Translations under genes and position numbers: made by a program
Notes under the pieces: generated by a model
Databases searched by the model: none
What the model saw: the letters and a program-made list of their open reading frames with translations, nothing else
What the model was told of the DNA's origin: nothing
Shown here: positions 6,658 to 14,041 of the stretch, piece by piece
How positions within the stretch are numbered: position 1 is the first letter of the stretch
How the letters are laid out: every line of letters starts with the position of its first letter
NCBI GenBank assembly: GCA_040508515.1
Contig: JBEVMS010000343.1
Location: forward strand, 1 to 22,010
Direction of reading: 5' to 3'
Length of the DNA stretch: 22,010 bases
DNA from: JBEVMS01 sp040508515
GTDB taxonomy: Bacteria > Pseudomonadota > Gammaproteobacteria > Xanthomonadales > Rhodanobacteraceae

Positions 6658-9600
6658 CTACCTACCTTCTGCAACCGTCGGAATTACAGTTTGATCATGC
6701 TTTAATGCCGGAAGCACCCGTCGCGGGCCTATCATCACATAAACGGCGGGAAGAATAAAAAGCGTAAATAACGTGCCAATGGATAATCCTGCGGCAATGA
6801 CCAAACCCATCACAAAACGCGATGCCGCGCCCGCGCCAGTTGCGAACACCAGGGGTAGTACGCCGAGAACCATGGCGGTGGTCGTCATTAAAATCGGACG
6901 CAGGCGCATTGCGCATGCCCGCTCGACTGCCTCTAGCCGTGATAGCCCTAAAGTCTGTTCATGGTTGGCCACTTCCACGATCAAAATACCGTGCTTGCTG
7001 ATCAAACCCATCAGTGTGACTAAGCCGACTTCGGTAAACAGGTTGATGCTCGCCCCCCCTACCCCTAGGCGCACAAACAATAACGCGCCGGCAATCGACA
7101 TTGGTACGGAAACGAGCACGATCAACGGATCGAGAAAACTTTCGAAAAGCGCCGCCAACGCCAGGTAGATAATGACGACGGCCAAGATGAACGTAGCTGT
7201 AAAACCACCGGTTTCCTGCACGAACTGGCGCAGCGGCCCGACCGTGTCGGTACCGAAGCCGGTAGGCAGCATGTCGCTGGCCAGGTGCTGCAGATAACGG
7301 TAAGCCTCCGCCTGACTGACACCGGGTTTTGGCAGGGCGTTAACCGTAGTGGCATTGAGCTGCTGAAAATGCGCGATCGATTCGGGCATTACCGTATTGA
7401 CGATATGCGCGACCGATCGTAGCGGCACCGTAATGCCTGGAGCGGAGGTGCCCTGCGTGGTGGCCGTCTGGGTGGCCGTAATGGGGTAATCGAGAATTTG
7501 ATCGGGGTTAAGCCGAAAACGACGCCCTGCCAATGGCATCACTTTGTATGAACGCTGATCATTGGAAAAGAAACCGACAAATCCGCCGCCGAGAATGGCG
7601 TTGAGTGACGTGCCAAGATCATTCATGGTCAGGCCGAGCGTGGATACCTTGGCGCGATCCACCACGATGGTGGCTTGTGGTTGATCGATCTTCAGATCTT
7701 TCTCGGCGTAGGAAAACAATCCGCTGGCTTTGACTTTGGCAAGGAAGGCATCCGAGACCGTATCCAATTGCTCGAAGTCGCCCGAACTCTGGATCACGAA
7801 ACCAATCGGCAAACCTTGCGAGCCGGGCAAATAAGGAGGCTCATATACCGCCATGTCCACACCTGCGACTTTTTGCAAGGCGGCTTCCAGCGCGTGGCCG
7901 ATTGTGAAGACGCTACGTGAGCGTTGATCCCACTCGCGCAAGACAAGGCCGCCCTCGACATCAGGCGCGTCGATAACGTGCCAATAATTCTTCATTTCAG
8001 GCACGGCGCGGTAGGCATCCTGAATCTGCTTGCTATAAATCGCCAAACCGTCGGAAGTACTATTGGGTCCGCCCTGCCCACTGATGACGAGCACGCCCTT
8101 GTCCTCCTTGGGCGAGAGCTCGCTTTTCGAGCCGGCATAGAGAAATCCAATGCTCAGCAGAACGATGGCACCCAACGACAACATGATCGGTTGCACGCGC
8201 AGTGTTTTCCGCAACAAAGCGCTATAGCCGCGTTGCACGCGCTCCAGCGCAAGGTCCGTGCTGTGCTCCAGTCGCTCCGAGAAATTCCATCCCGAGCCAC
8301 CTTGCTTGCGCGAGCGCAGTAGCCGCGAGGACATCATTGGTGAAAGTGTCAGCGCCAACACCGCCGACATCGTCACCGCTCCGGCAAGAGTGAAAGCGAA
8401 CTGGGTGAATAACGCACCGGTAAGACCGCCTTGCAAACCCAAGGGAACATAAACGGCAATAAGCACGATCGTCATGGCCACAATCGGCTGCACCAATTCA
8501 TGCGCCGCGACGGCCGCGGCTGGAACGGGCTCCATGCCGGCCGCGAGATGACGATTGACGTTCTCGACCACAATAATGGCATCGTCGACGACCAGACCGA
8601 TGGCCAGGACCATGGCGAGCAAGGTCAGCAGATTGATGGAAAAACCCATCATCGCCATCATCGCTAGCGTGCCGATCAGCGAAAGCGGAATGGCCAGCAA
8701 GGGGACGAGCATGGAACGGATCGACCCGAGAAAAAGGAACACCACAGCCGAGACTATAAGAAGCGCCTCCACCAAGGTGATGAGCACTTCGTGGATGGAC
8801 GTGCGAATGAATCCGCCGGTGTCGTGCAAGACGGCAATATTAATGCCCGGTGGCATTTCGGCACGCATCTCGTCGATGCGTGCGTTTAGCGCAGCGGTCA
8901 GCGTTAATGTATTGGCGGAAGACGTCGGCTTGATTTGAATGAATACGCCGGGGCGACCGTTGTTGATGACTTGCAGCGTATCCGGGTCGCTACCAAGCGC
9001 CACCCGCGCCACGTCGCTGAGCCTGATGATGCGTCCGCTATTCTGGCGAACGATCAAATCCTTGAATTCATCCACGGTGCGCAAGCCGGATGTAATGTCC
9101 AGATTGACGAAGGTCATCGCTCCCAGCGTCTGCCCTGCGCCTGACACGAAGTTGTTGTTGGCCAAGGCGTTTTGGACATCGGCAGGACTCATGCCGACGG
9201 CAGCGAGCCGTTCGGGATCCATCCACACGCGCATGACCACCTGGGGGGCGCCTTGCACGTTGACGACCTGTACGCCCGGCACGGCCTGCAATCTCGGCTT
9301 GACCACGCGCTGGACGTAATCTGCGACCTGCCCTGCGCTGAGGATGTCGCTATCGACCGTTACGTTCATCACGCCCGAGCCGGAACTGAGTGTGATCGAC
9401 GAGGCCTGCACGCCGGGAGGAAATTGCGACGTGGCAGCCGTCACATACGATTGAATTTCCGCCAAAGCTCTCGCGGGGTCGTAGTTGAGCTTCAGGTAGA
9501 CCGTGATGTCCGAGAGACCAAGGCTCGAGCTTGACGTCATGTAGTCAATGCCTTCCGCTTGGCTGATCTTGCCTTCCAATGGCGTGGTGACGAAACCGGC

Positions 9601-9777
9601 GACTGTTGCTGGGTCGGCGCCGTAGTATTGCGTGGTGATTTCGATCGTCCCGCTGACGGTGTGCGGAAACTGCTCCACCGGGAGCGATTGTTCGGCACGC
9701 AGGCCGACGACCAGCATCAGCAGGGAGAGCACGCACGATAAGACGGGACGCTTGATAAAGAGGTCGGTCAGGCGCAC
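6658..9777 (-). CDS. RND-type efflux permease (HAE-1, inner membrane)
   Basis: A 1039-residue proton-driven resistance-nodulation-division permease, the usual length for the AcrB/MexB superfamily. It starts with TM1 (FIKRPVLSCVLSLLMLVVG, about 8-26) and has two homologous halves, each with a periplasmic porter/docking loop and six helices. The proton-relay pair D398-D399 in TM4 (LAIGLVVDDAIIVVEN) and the TM10 lysine (MGLISKHGILIVE) are present, so it should be functional. The first half reads like the MexI group (my recollection, not a search). The start codon is GTG at 9777, supported because the family begins directly at TM1. The gene lies 12 bases after the adaptor gene, so the two are cotranscribed. 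It should export hydrophobic or amphiphilic compounds through the adaptor and outer-membrane factor encoded upstream. Substrates cannot be predicted. Confidence 0.96.
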   Translation of the reverse strand: MRLTDLFIKRPVLSCVLSLLMLVVGLRAEQSLPVEQFPHTVSGTIEITTQYYGADPATVAGFVTTPLEGKISQAEGIDYMTSSSSLGLSDITVYLKLNYDPARALAEIQSYVTAATSQFPPGVQASSITLSSGSGVMNVTVDSDILSAGQVADYVQRVVKPRLQAVPGVQVVNVQGAPQVVMRVWMDPERLAAVGMSPADVQNALANNNFVSGAGQTLGAMTFVNLDITSGLRTVDEFKDLIVRQNSGRIIRLSDVARVALGSDPDTLQVINNGRPGVFIQIKPTSSANTLTLTAALNARIDEMRAEMPPGINIAVLHDTGGFIRTSIHEVLITLVEALLIVSAVVFLFLGSIRSMLVPLLAIPLSLIGTLAMMAMMGFSINLLTLLAMVLAIGLVVDDAIIVVENVNRHLAAGMEPVPAAAVAAHELVQPIVAMTIVLIAVYVPLGLQGGLTGALFTQFAFTLAGAVTMSAVLALTLSPMMSSRLLRSRKQGGSGWNFSERLEHSTDLALERVQRGYSALLRKTLRVQPIMLSLGAIVLLSIGFLYAGSKSELSPKEDKGVLVISGQGGPNSTSDGLAIYSKQIQDAYRAVPEMKNYWHVIDAPDVEGGLVLREWDQRSRSVFTIGHALEAALQKVAGVDMAVYEPPYLPGSQGLPIGFVIQSSGDFEQLDTVSDAFLAKVKASGLFSYAEKDLKIDQPQATIVVDRAKVSTLGLTMNDLGTSLNAILGGGFVGFFSNDQRSYKVMPLAGRRFRLNPDQILDYPITATQTATTQGTSAPGITVPLRSVAHIVNTVMPESIAHFQQLNATTVNALPKPGVSQAEAYRYLQHLASDMLPTGFGTDTVGPLRQFVQETGGFTATFILAVVIIYLALAALFESFLDPLIVLVSVPMSIAGALLFVRLGVGGASINLFTEVGLVTLMGLISKHGILIVEVANHEQTLGLSRLEAVERACAMRLRPILMTTTAMVLGVLPLVFATGAGAASRFVMGLVIAAGLSIGTLFTLFILPAVYVMIGPRRVLPALKHDQTVIPTVAEGR

Positions 9778-9789
9778 GGTTATCTCGCT

Positions 9790-10908
9790 TTACTCGTCGA
9801 CGGCATGGGGATGGCGCTCGCTTGCCGGTTGAATTTGGTTGTTCACCTGCACGGTCGAGCCGCTGCGTAACTTGATCTGACCCGCGGTAACCACGGTTTC
9901 CCCGGTTTTAAGGCCATCGAGCACGACGACTTGCTCGCCTTCGCGTTCCCCAAGCTTGACGACACGCATATTGGCGACCCGCGCGTCGCCCCCGCTGCTG
10001 GCTGCGCCAAGAACGTACACATAATCGCCATAGGGATTGAAACTGATCGCCGTCAGTGGAACGGTCAGAACCTGTCGAGGGGCATCCATCGCGAGCCGGA
10101 CCACGGCAAACATGCCGGGAATCAATTTATGGTCCGAATTACCGAGGCTTGCTCGTACCGAGGCCATGCGATTGCCGATGTCGACGTGGCTATCGGACGC
10201 CTGAACCTTGGCGTGAAAAACCTGATTCGGATAACTATCGATACTTACGTCGACCGATTGTCCCGGCTTGATAGGGCCCAACTGCTGTTGCGATACATTG
10301 AAGTCGATATAGATCGGATCCAGCGCCTGTAGATTGACCACCGGCGTGCCCGGTATCAGGTATTGGCCGCGATCGACCTGACGGATACCGATGCGGCCTG
10401 AAAACGGTGCCCGTAATACTTTCTCTTCCATGACGGCGCGCTGCGCGGCGACCTGGGCGCGGAAGTTCCTTAGGTTTGCTTCATCTAGATCGAGCGTGGC
10501 CCGGCTAATCGCCTGGGCGTCGAACTGCTTCCTGTCGCGAGCGACGTTAGTGGCCCAGAGAGCTTCATTGGCCTGCAAAGCAGCCAGCTTCGCGGGATCG
10601 TCGTCAGAGCGGAGTCGAAGCAAGACGGTGCCAGCCGTCACGTCCTCGCCGGATTTGAATCCGATGCTATCGACGATGCCGGCGATTTCCAACGACAGAT
10701 CGGCTCCTTGCTCCGCGCGCACCTGACCGTACGCCTTGATACGACTTTGCCATTCGCTTGGCTGCACCGTGGCGGCCGAAACCGTAAGCGGCGCATCATC
10801 GCTTGATACCGCCTTGGCTTGGCCCGGATTGGCACGATGGGATCGCCAGACCAAGGCAAGCAGGGCAATAACTGCACATAGCGCGACAACGCTTATGATC
10901 TTCCTCAT
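9790..10908 (-). CDS. RND efflux periplasmic adaptor (membrane fusion protein)
   Basis: A 372-residue HlyD/AcrA-type adaptor. An N-terminal hydrophobic segment (residues 5-23, IISVVALCAVIALLALVW) anchors or exports it. The lipoyl/barrel-sandwich half motifs are visible as QGADLSLEIAGIVDSIGFKSGEDVTAGTVLLRL and VLRAPFSGRIGIRQVDRGQYLIPGTPV, separated by an alpha-helical hairpin (about 100-160). Beta-barrel and membrane-proximal domains follow, ending near GLKTGETVVTAGQIKLRSGSTV. There is no lipobox cysteine. It links the permease encoded 12 bases downstream to the outer-membrane factor encoded 52 bases upstream. The ATG at 10908 has no obvious Shine-Dalgarno sequence. Confidence 0.95.
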   Translation of the reverse strand: MRKIISVVALCAVIALLALVWRSHRANPGQAKAVSSDDAPLTVSAATVQPSEWQSRIKAYGQVRAEQGADLSLEIAGIVDSIGFKSGEDVTAGTVLLRLRSDDDPAKLAALQANEALWATNVARDRKQFDAQAISRATLDLDEANLRNFRAQVAAQRAVMEEKVLRAPFSGRIGIRQVDRGQYLIPGTPVVNLQALDPIYIDFNVSQQQLGPIKPGQSVDVSIDSYPNQVFHAKVQASDSHVDIGNRMASVRASLGNSDHKLIPGMFAVVRLAMDAPRQVLTVPLTAISFNPYGDYVYVLGAASSGGDARVANMRVVKLGEREGEQVVVLDGLKTGETVVTAGQIKLRSGSTVQVNNQIQPASERHPHAVDE

Positions 10909-10960
10909 GAAATAGCCGGTCCCCGAGATATATGGCGATAAAGATGAGTCGTAAAGGTTA

Positions 10961-12490
10961 TTACTGCGCCTGCGCTAGCGAATTCGGTACATCGTTGCGA
11001 TTCCACCAGCCACCACCGAGCGCCTGATAGAGCGCGATCGTGTCGCTGAATCTCGCGGCGCGCGCACGAATCAACGACAGGGCGGCGCCCTGATACGTTT
11101 GTTCGGCGCTAAGCACACTCAGGTAAGAGACGCCACCCAGTTTGTACTGCGTGGTAGCCAGGTCGAGACTGCGTTCGGCGGCTTGTTTTGCGTTCAACAC
11201 ATATTGAAGATTCGCCGCGTCGTTTTGCAGCGAGGTCAATACATCCGCGACGTTCTGGAACGCCGCGACGACTTGGTTGCGCCACTGCGCCGCGGCAGCT
11301 TCCATCTGCGCCGTCTGCGCATATTGCTTGTGCTTCAACTGCCCCGCATCGAAAAGGGTTTGCGTCGCCTGGATACCTAACAGCCATGAACCGTTGGTCG
11401 CGGTAAACAGTGTCTGAGCCGTAGATGCATCAGCACCCAGCGATGCGCTGAGCGACACATTCGGCAAACGCTGTGCGATGGCGACGCCCACGGCTGCCGT
11501 TTGTTGATGCAACAACGCTTCGGCCGCGCGAATGTCCGGGCGCTGCTCTACCAGAGTCGCGGGTAGGCTCAGCGGTACATCGGTAGGCAGCGTCAAGGCA
11601 TCAAGGTCTATGCGCGGAATCGACACTTCCGATGGCGCATGGCCCAAGTAGGCGGCCAATTGGTTACGCGTCTGCGCAAGCTGGGTCTTCAGCGGAATGA
11701 TGGTTGCCTGCGCCGAAGCCACTTGCGCCTCTTGTTGCGCGACATCCGTACCCGTGGCGGCACCAATCTCAAATTGCTTGCGCACGACATCGAGCTGGTT
11801 TTGCTGAAGTTCGATCAACTGGGCTTGCGTATCGATCTGTTGCTGCAGCGATGCGGCTTGGATGGCGCTTGAGACCACGCCCGCACTGAGCGTCAAATAG
11901 GCTGCTTCCAGCTGAAAGCGCTGAAAATCAACCTGGGCATGCGCCTGTTCGACTTGGCGCCGTAAACCACCCCAGAAGTCGAACGTATAGGAGAGCCCAA
12001 GATTCACGTTGTTGTTGGTGTAGATCAGCGGTGGGGTTTTCTCGCCGACCTGATACGTTTGCGGTTGTTGTTGCCGCGTGGTTCCTGCCCCACCCGACAC
12101 ACTGGGAAACAATGTGCCCATTTGCGCCCTTTCCAACTCTTGCGCCTGACGCAAGGTCGCGATTGCAGCGTCGATCGTTGGGTTGTTCTGCAAAGATGCC
12201 GTGACCAGGTCCGTGATTTGCGGTGACTGGAATAAGGTCCACCAATCTCCGGGGATATCGCGACGCTCAACCACGTGCTGAACATTGCCCGCCAAGACGG
12301 CGGATGCCGCTGTCGTGCCTGGATTCACGGTTTCGGTATATCGATCCGGAGTGACTATCTGTGGCCGCTGAAAATCAGGTCCTACGGTGCATCCCGTCAG
12401 TAGCGAAAACGCCATGGATAGGAGCCATGTGTAGCGATATGCCCGCCATCGTGCCGCGCACTTGCATGCTTTGTCTGATAATGAAGACAT
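10961..12490 (-). CDS. OprM/NodT-family outer-membrane efflux lipoprotein
   Basis: A 509-residue TolC-like outer-membrane factor. The signal sequence ends in the lipobox LLTGC, so mature lipidation is at C34, followed by the family hallmark TVGPDFQRP. Two OEP repeats are seen: the first (about 90-290) contains the Gln/Ala-rich coiled coil LIELQQNQLDVVRKQFEIGAATGTDVAQQEAQ, and the second starts near the conserved LVEQRPDIRAAEALLHQQTAAVGVA and ends with LDLATTQYKLGGVSYLSVLSAEQ. It is the first gene of the efflux operon, ahead of adaptor and permease; the common order has the outer-membrane factor last. The signal-peptide n-region is long (about 20 residues) for this family, so a start slightly downstream is possible but no better-supported ATG precedes the hydrophobic core. 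Confidence 0.95.
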   Translation of the reverse strand: MSSLSDKACKCAARWRAYRYTWLLSMAFSLLTGCTVGPDFQRPQIVTPDRYTETVNPGTTAASAVLAGNVQHVVERRDIPGDWWTLFQSPQITDLVTASLQNNPTIDAAIATLRQAQELERAQMGTLFPSVSGGAGTTRQQQPQTYQVGEKTPPLIYTNNNVNLGLSYTFDFWGGLRRQVEQAHAQVDFQRFQLEAAYLTLSAGVVSSAIQAASLQQQIDTQAQLIELQQNQLDVVRKQFEIGAATGTDVAQQEAQVASAQATIIPLKTQLAQTRNQLAAYLGHAPSEVSIPRIDLDALTLPTDVPLSLPATLVEQRPDIRAAEALLHQQTAAVGVAIAQRLPNVSLSASLGADASTAQTLFTATNGSWLLGIQATQTLFDAGQLKHKQYAQTAQMEAAAAQWRNQVVAAFQNVADVLTSLQNDAANLQYVLNAKQAAERSLDLATTQYKLGGVSYLSVLSAEQTYQGAALSLIRARAARFSDTIALYQALGGGWWNRNDVPNSLAQAQ

Positions 12491-12664
12491 ACATACCCAT
12501 CAACGCTCAGGCTCGGGCGCCGTTTTTGTCAGTAATCCGCGGTGAACCGCCGTGCTTCAACCAATCATCGCCACCGGCTTCCGACCGGTAGATTGAATCA
12601 GTTGACAAACGATGCGGTGCTTAAAAGATCAAATAGCTCGCCTTGACCTTTACATGTCTTTGTT
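12491..12664 (-). promoter_or_regulatory. Intergenic region upstream of the efflux operon
   Basis: This gap separates the XRE regulator stop from the efflux outer-membrane gene start. It contains two short dyads: GCGGT-GA-ACCGC (12539-12550) and ACCGG-7-CCGGT (12573-12589). Neither is followed by a T-run in the direction of transcription, so they look more like operator half-sites than terminators. No convincing -35/-10 pair stands out on the minus strand, and read-through from the XRE gene is possible. Confidence 0.3.
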
Positions 12665-12925
12665 TCAGGTGATTTCGGCAGAAGGTTTATTGCCTAGATC
12701 ATCCAACTCCACGGCTTCATTGTCAGGCTCGTATTCCAGAATGTCGCCTGGCTGACAATTCAAGTACTGGCAAATGGCTTCCAGTGTCGAAAATCGAAGC
12801 CCTTTCACTTTGCCGCTCTTGAGTAAAGAGAGATTGGCCTCGGTAATGCCAATCGCTGCCGCTAATTTGTTGGATCGAACTTTTCGATGCGCCAGCATCA
12901 TGTCGAGTCGAACGATGATAGGCAT
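12665..12925 (-). CDS. Small XRE-family (Cro/CI-type) regulator
   Basis: An 86-residue helix-turn-helix protein. The DNA-binding domain occupies residues 5-68: KLAAAIGITEANLSLLKSGKVKGLRFSTLEAICQYLNCQPGDILEY is typical of the YozG-like single-domain XRE group. An acidic C-terminal tail follows (EPDNEAVELDD). It overlaps the DUF2975 gene by one base (TGATG at 12923-12927), so the two are translationally coupled. DUF2975/XRE pairs are widespread and usually considered a regulatory unit, with the membrane protein as likely signal partner; this is inference. It lies directly upstream of the efflux operon in the same direction and could regulate it. Confidence 0.92.
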   Translation of the reverse strand: MPIIVRLDMMLAHRKVRSNKLAAAIGITEANLSLLKSGKVKGLRFSTLEAICQYLNCQPGDILEYEPDNEAVELDDLGNKPSAEIT

Positions 12926-13533
12926 CAGATGAAGCCCTCTTGGTCTCGCTCGATTTCGTGGCCAAATTTCATGACGCGGGCAACGGTGAATAGCACCAGG
13001 CCAAGCACCAGTGCATCGGCCTGGCGAATTTCCATCTTGATTGGGGTGACCGCCATATGTGCAAGGAACAGTGCGCCATGGGTCAATAAAGGCACGGCGG
13101 CGTAGCCCAGCAAGGCGGTGGCGATAAAACGTATTTGTCGTGCGTTATCACGCGCAAATACGATGCCTCGCGCATAAAGCCGGAAAAGAACGCGAAGATT
13201 CCACAGAATGAACAGGCCAGGCAGCAAGCGTATAGCCAGCAGCCCAGCAGCGAGCGTGGATTCCCATACCGGCAGAGATGATGCGGGAATGAAAAAGTGC
13301 TCATCGGGATCTAAAGGCCCCATGGGCAGCACGAATGCGAAACCGCCGTTCTGCATGCCGGCAAATGAGCCAAATCGAAACAACATGGCCAGAACGGTAA
13401 TGCCGATCTCCAGGCCGGCCGCAATAAATAACGCCAGGAAAAGCCATGACAGCCACTTGCTCTGCATCTTGAGCCGCCGATCGGGACCATGTTCCACATT
13501 GGCGTCGTGCCTCAACTCGGTGTGCTGCGCCAT
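12925..13533 (-). CDS. DUF2975 four-helix membrane protein
   Basis: A 202-residue integral membrane protein. Four hydrophobic segments are visible: about 26-49 (WLSWLFLALFIAAGLEIGI), 94-118 (LAAGLLAIRLLPGLFILWNL), 135-160 (IRFIATALLGYAAVPLLTHGALFLAHM) and 172-187 (ALVLGLVLFTVARVM). Between helices 2 and 3 is the family signature VLFRLYARGIVFARDNARQIR. Position and pairing with the downstream XRE gene match the DUF2975 family. The biochemical role is unknown. The ATG at 13533 is used; an ATG at 13467 (MQSKWLSW) is an alternative that would drop a hydrophilic N-terminus. Upstream on the minus strand, at 13593-13588, TACAAT is a plausible -10 box in an AT-rich stretch, but the -35 is weak. Confidence 0.9.
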   Translation of the reverse strand: MAQHTELRHDANVEHGPDRRLKMQSKWLSWLFLALFIAAGLEIGITVLAMLFRFGSFAGMQNGGFAFVLPMGPLDPDEHFFIPASSLPVWESTLAAGLLAIRLLPGLFILWNLRVLFRLYARGIVFARDNARQIRFIATALLGYAAVPLLTHGALFLAHMAVTPIKMEIRQADALVLGLVLFTVARVMKFGHEIERDQEGFI

Positions 13534-13680
13534 GCGTCGGTCGCTCGTGTCTCGATATTGAACATGAACGTATCATGGCAAAAAATTATTGTAAAGCGAT
13601 ATCGAATTATTGCTTTCAAACATGCAGCCAGCCACAAGTGTCATCAATTTGTTGCACGCCACCTGTCCTAAGTAATTGAT

Positions 13681-13914
13681 TTATATAAACCACCATCGAA
13701 ATGGTACGCGCCAGCCATGGCCGAAGGTCGCCAGCCCGGTTTCCGTACCTACGCCGCGATTGAAGGAAGCATCGAAAACTTGCCGTGGAGTGCGGAATCC
13801 TTCACCGCTTATCCAAGTGTCGCCCTCCCAGTCGCCGGGCGACTTTCCGCGATGGCCGGTCGCTCGATAATCCGCTGTCCACAACAGCACTGACGTTGCC
13901 GAGGCATTCGGCAA
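13681..13914 (-). pseudogene. Probable truncated 3' end of an unidentified gene
   Basis: An open frame of 77 codons with codon use like the neighbours and a TAA stop at 13681-13683. The translation contains DWEGDTWISGEGFRTPRQVFDA and ends FGHGWRVPFRWWFI. The aromatic, alternating C-terminus looks like the last strands of an outer-membrane barrel or secreted protein, but I do not recognise the family. The only start is a TTG inside the hairpin at 13895-13915, with no ribosome-binding site, and the frame cannot be extended upstream as convincing coding sequence. A 5'-truncated remnant is therefore likelier than an intact small gene. Confidence 0.35.
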
Positions 13915-13915
13915 C
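13895..13915. repeat. Perfect 8-bp stem-loop at the breakpoint of the gene fragment
   Basis: GTTGCCGA (13895-13902) and TCGGCAAC (13908-13915) flank a 5-base loop. The hairpin coincides with the point where the truncated frame at 13681-13914 begins. No T-run follows on either strand, so it is not a clear terminator; a recombination scar or repeat is possible. Confidence 0.4.
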
Positions 13916-14004
13916 GAGATCTGTGGTGCCCTTGCCTTACGACCGCGCGGTGGAGAAGCGGAGCAATGAGGACGTCACGTTTGCGCGTGAATAAGCAAGA
14001 TGGT

Positions 14005-14019
14005 GTGCGCGTCACGCAC
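14005..14019 (-). terminator. Weak hairpin downstream of the molybdoenzyme operon
   Basis: GTGCG (14005-14009) pairs with CGCAC (14015-14019) around a 5-base loop, 23 bases past the stop of the large-subunit gene. The minus-strand sequence after it is only mildly T-rich, so termination here would be inefficient or Rho-assisted. Confidence 0.25.
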
Positions 14020-14041
14020 TAGCCCGGGAGCATTCGCCTTG

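Noticed and set aside
9172..9534. Plus-strand frames inside the RND permease gene
   Set aside because: Several open frames occur on the opposite strand of the permease gene; all are shadows with no start signal or motif.
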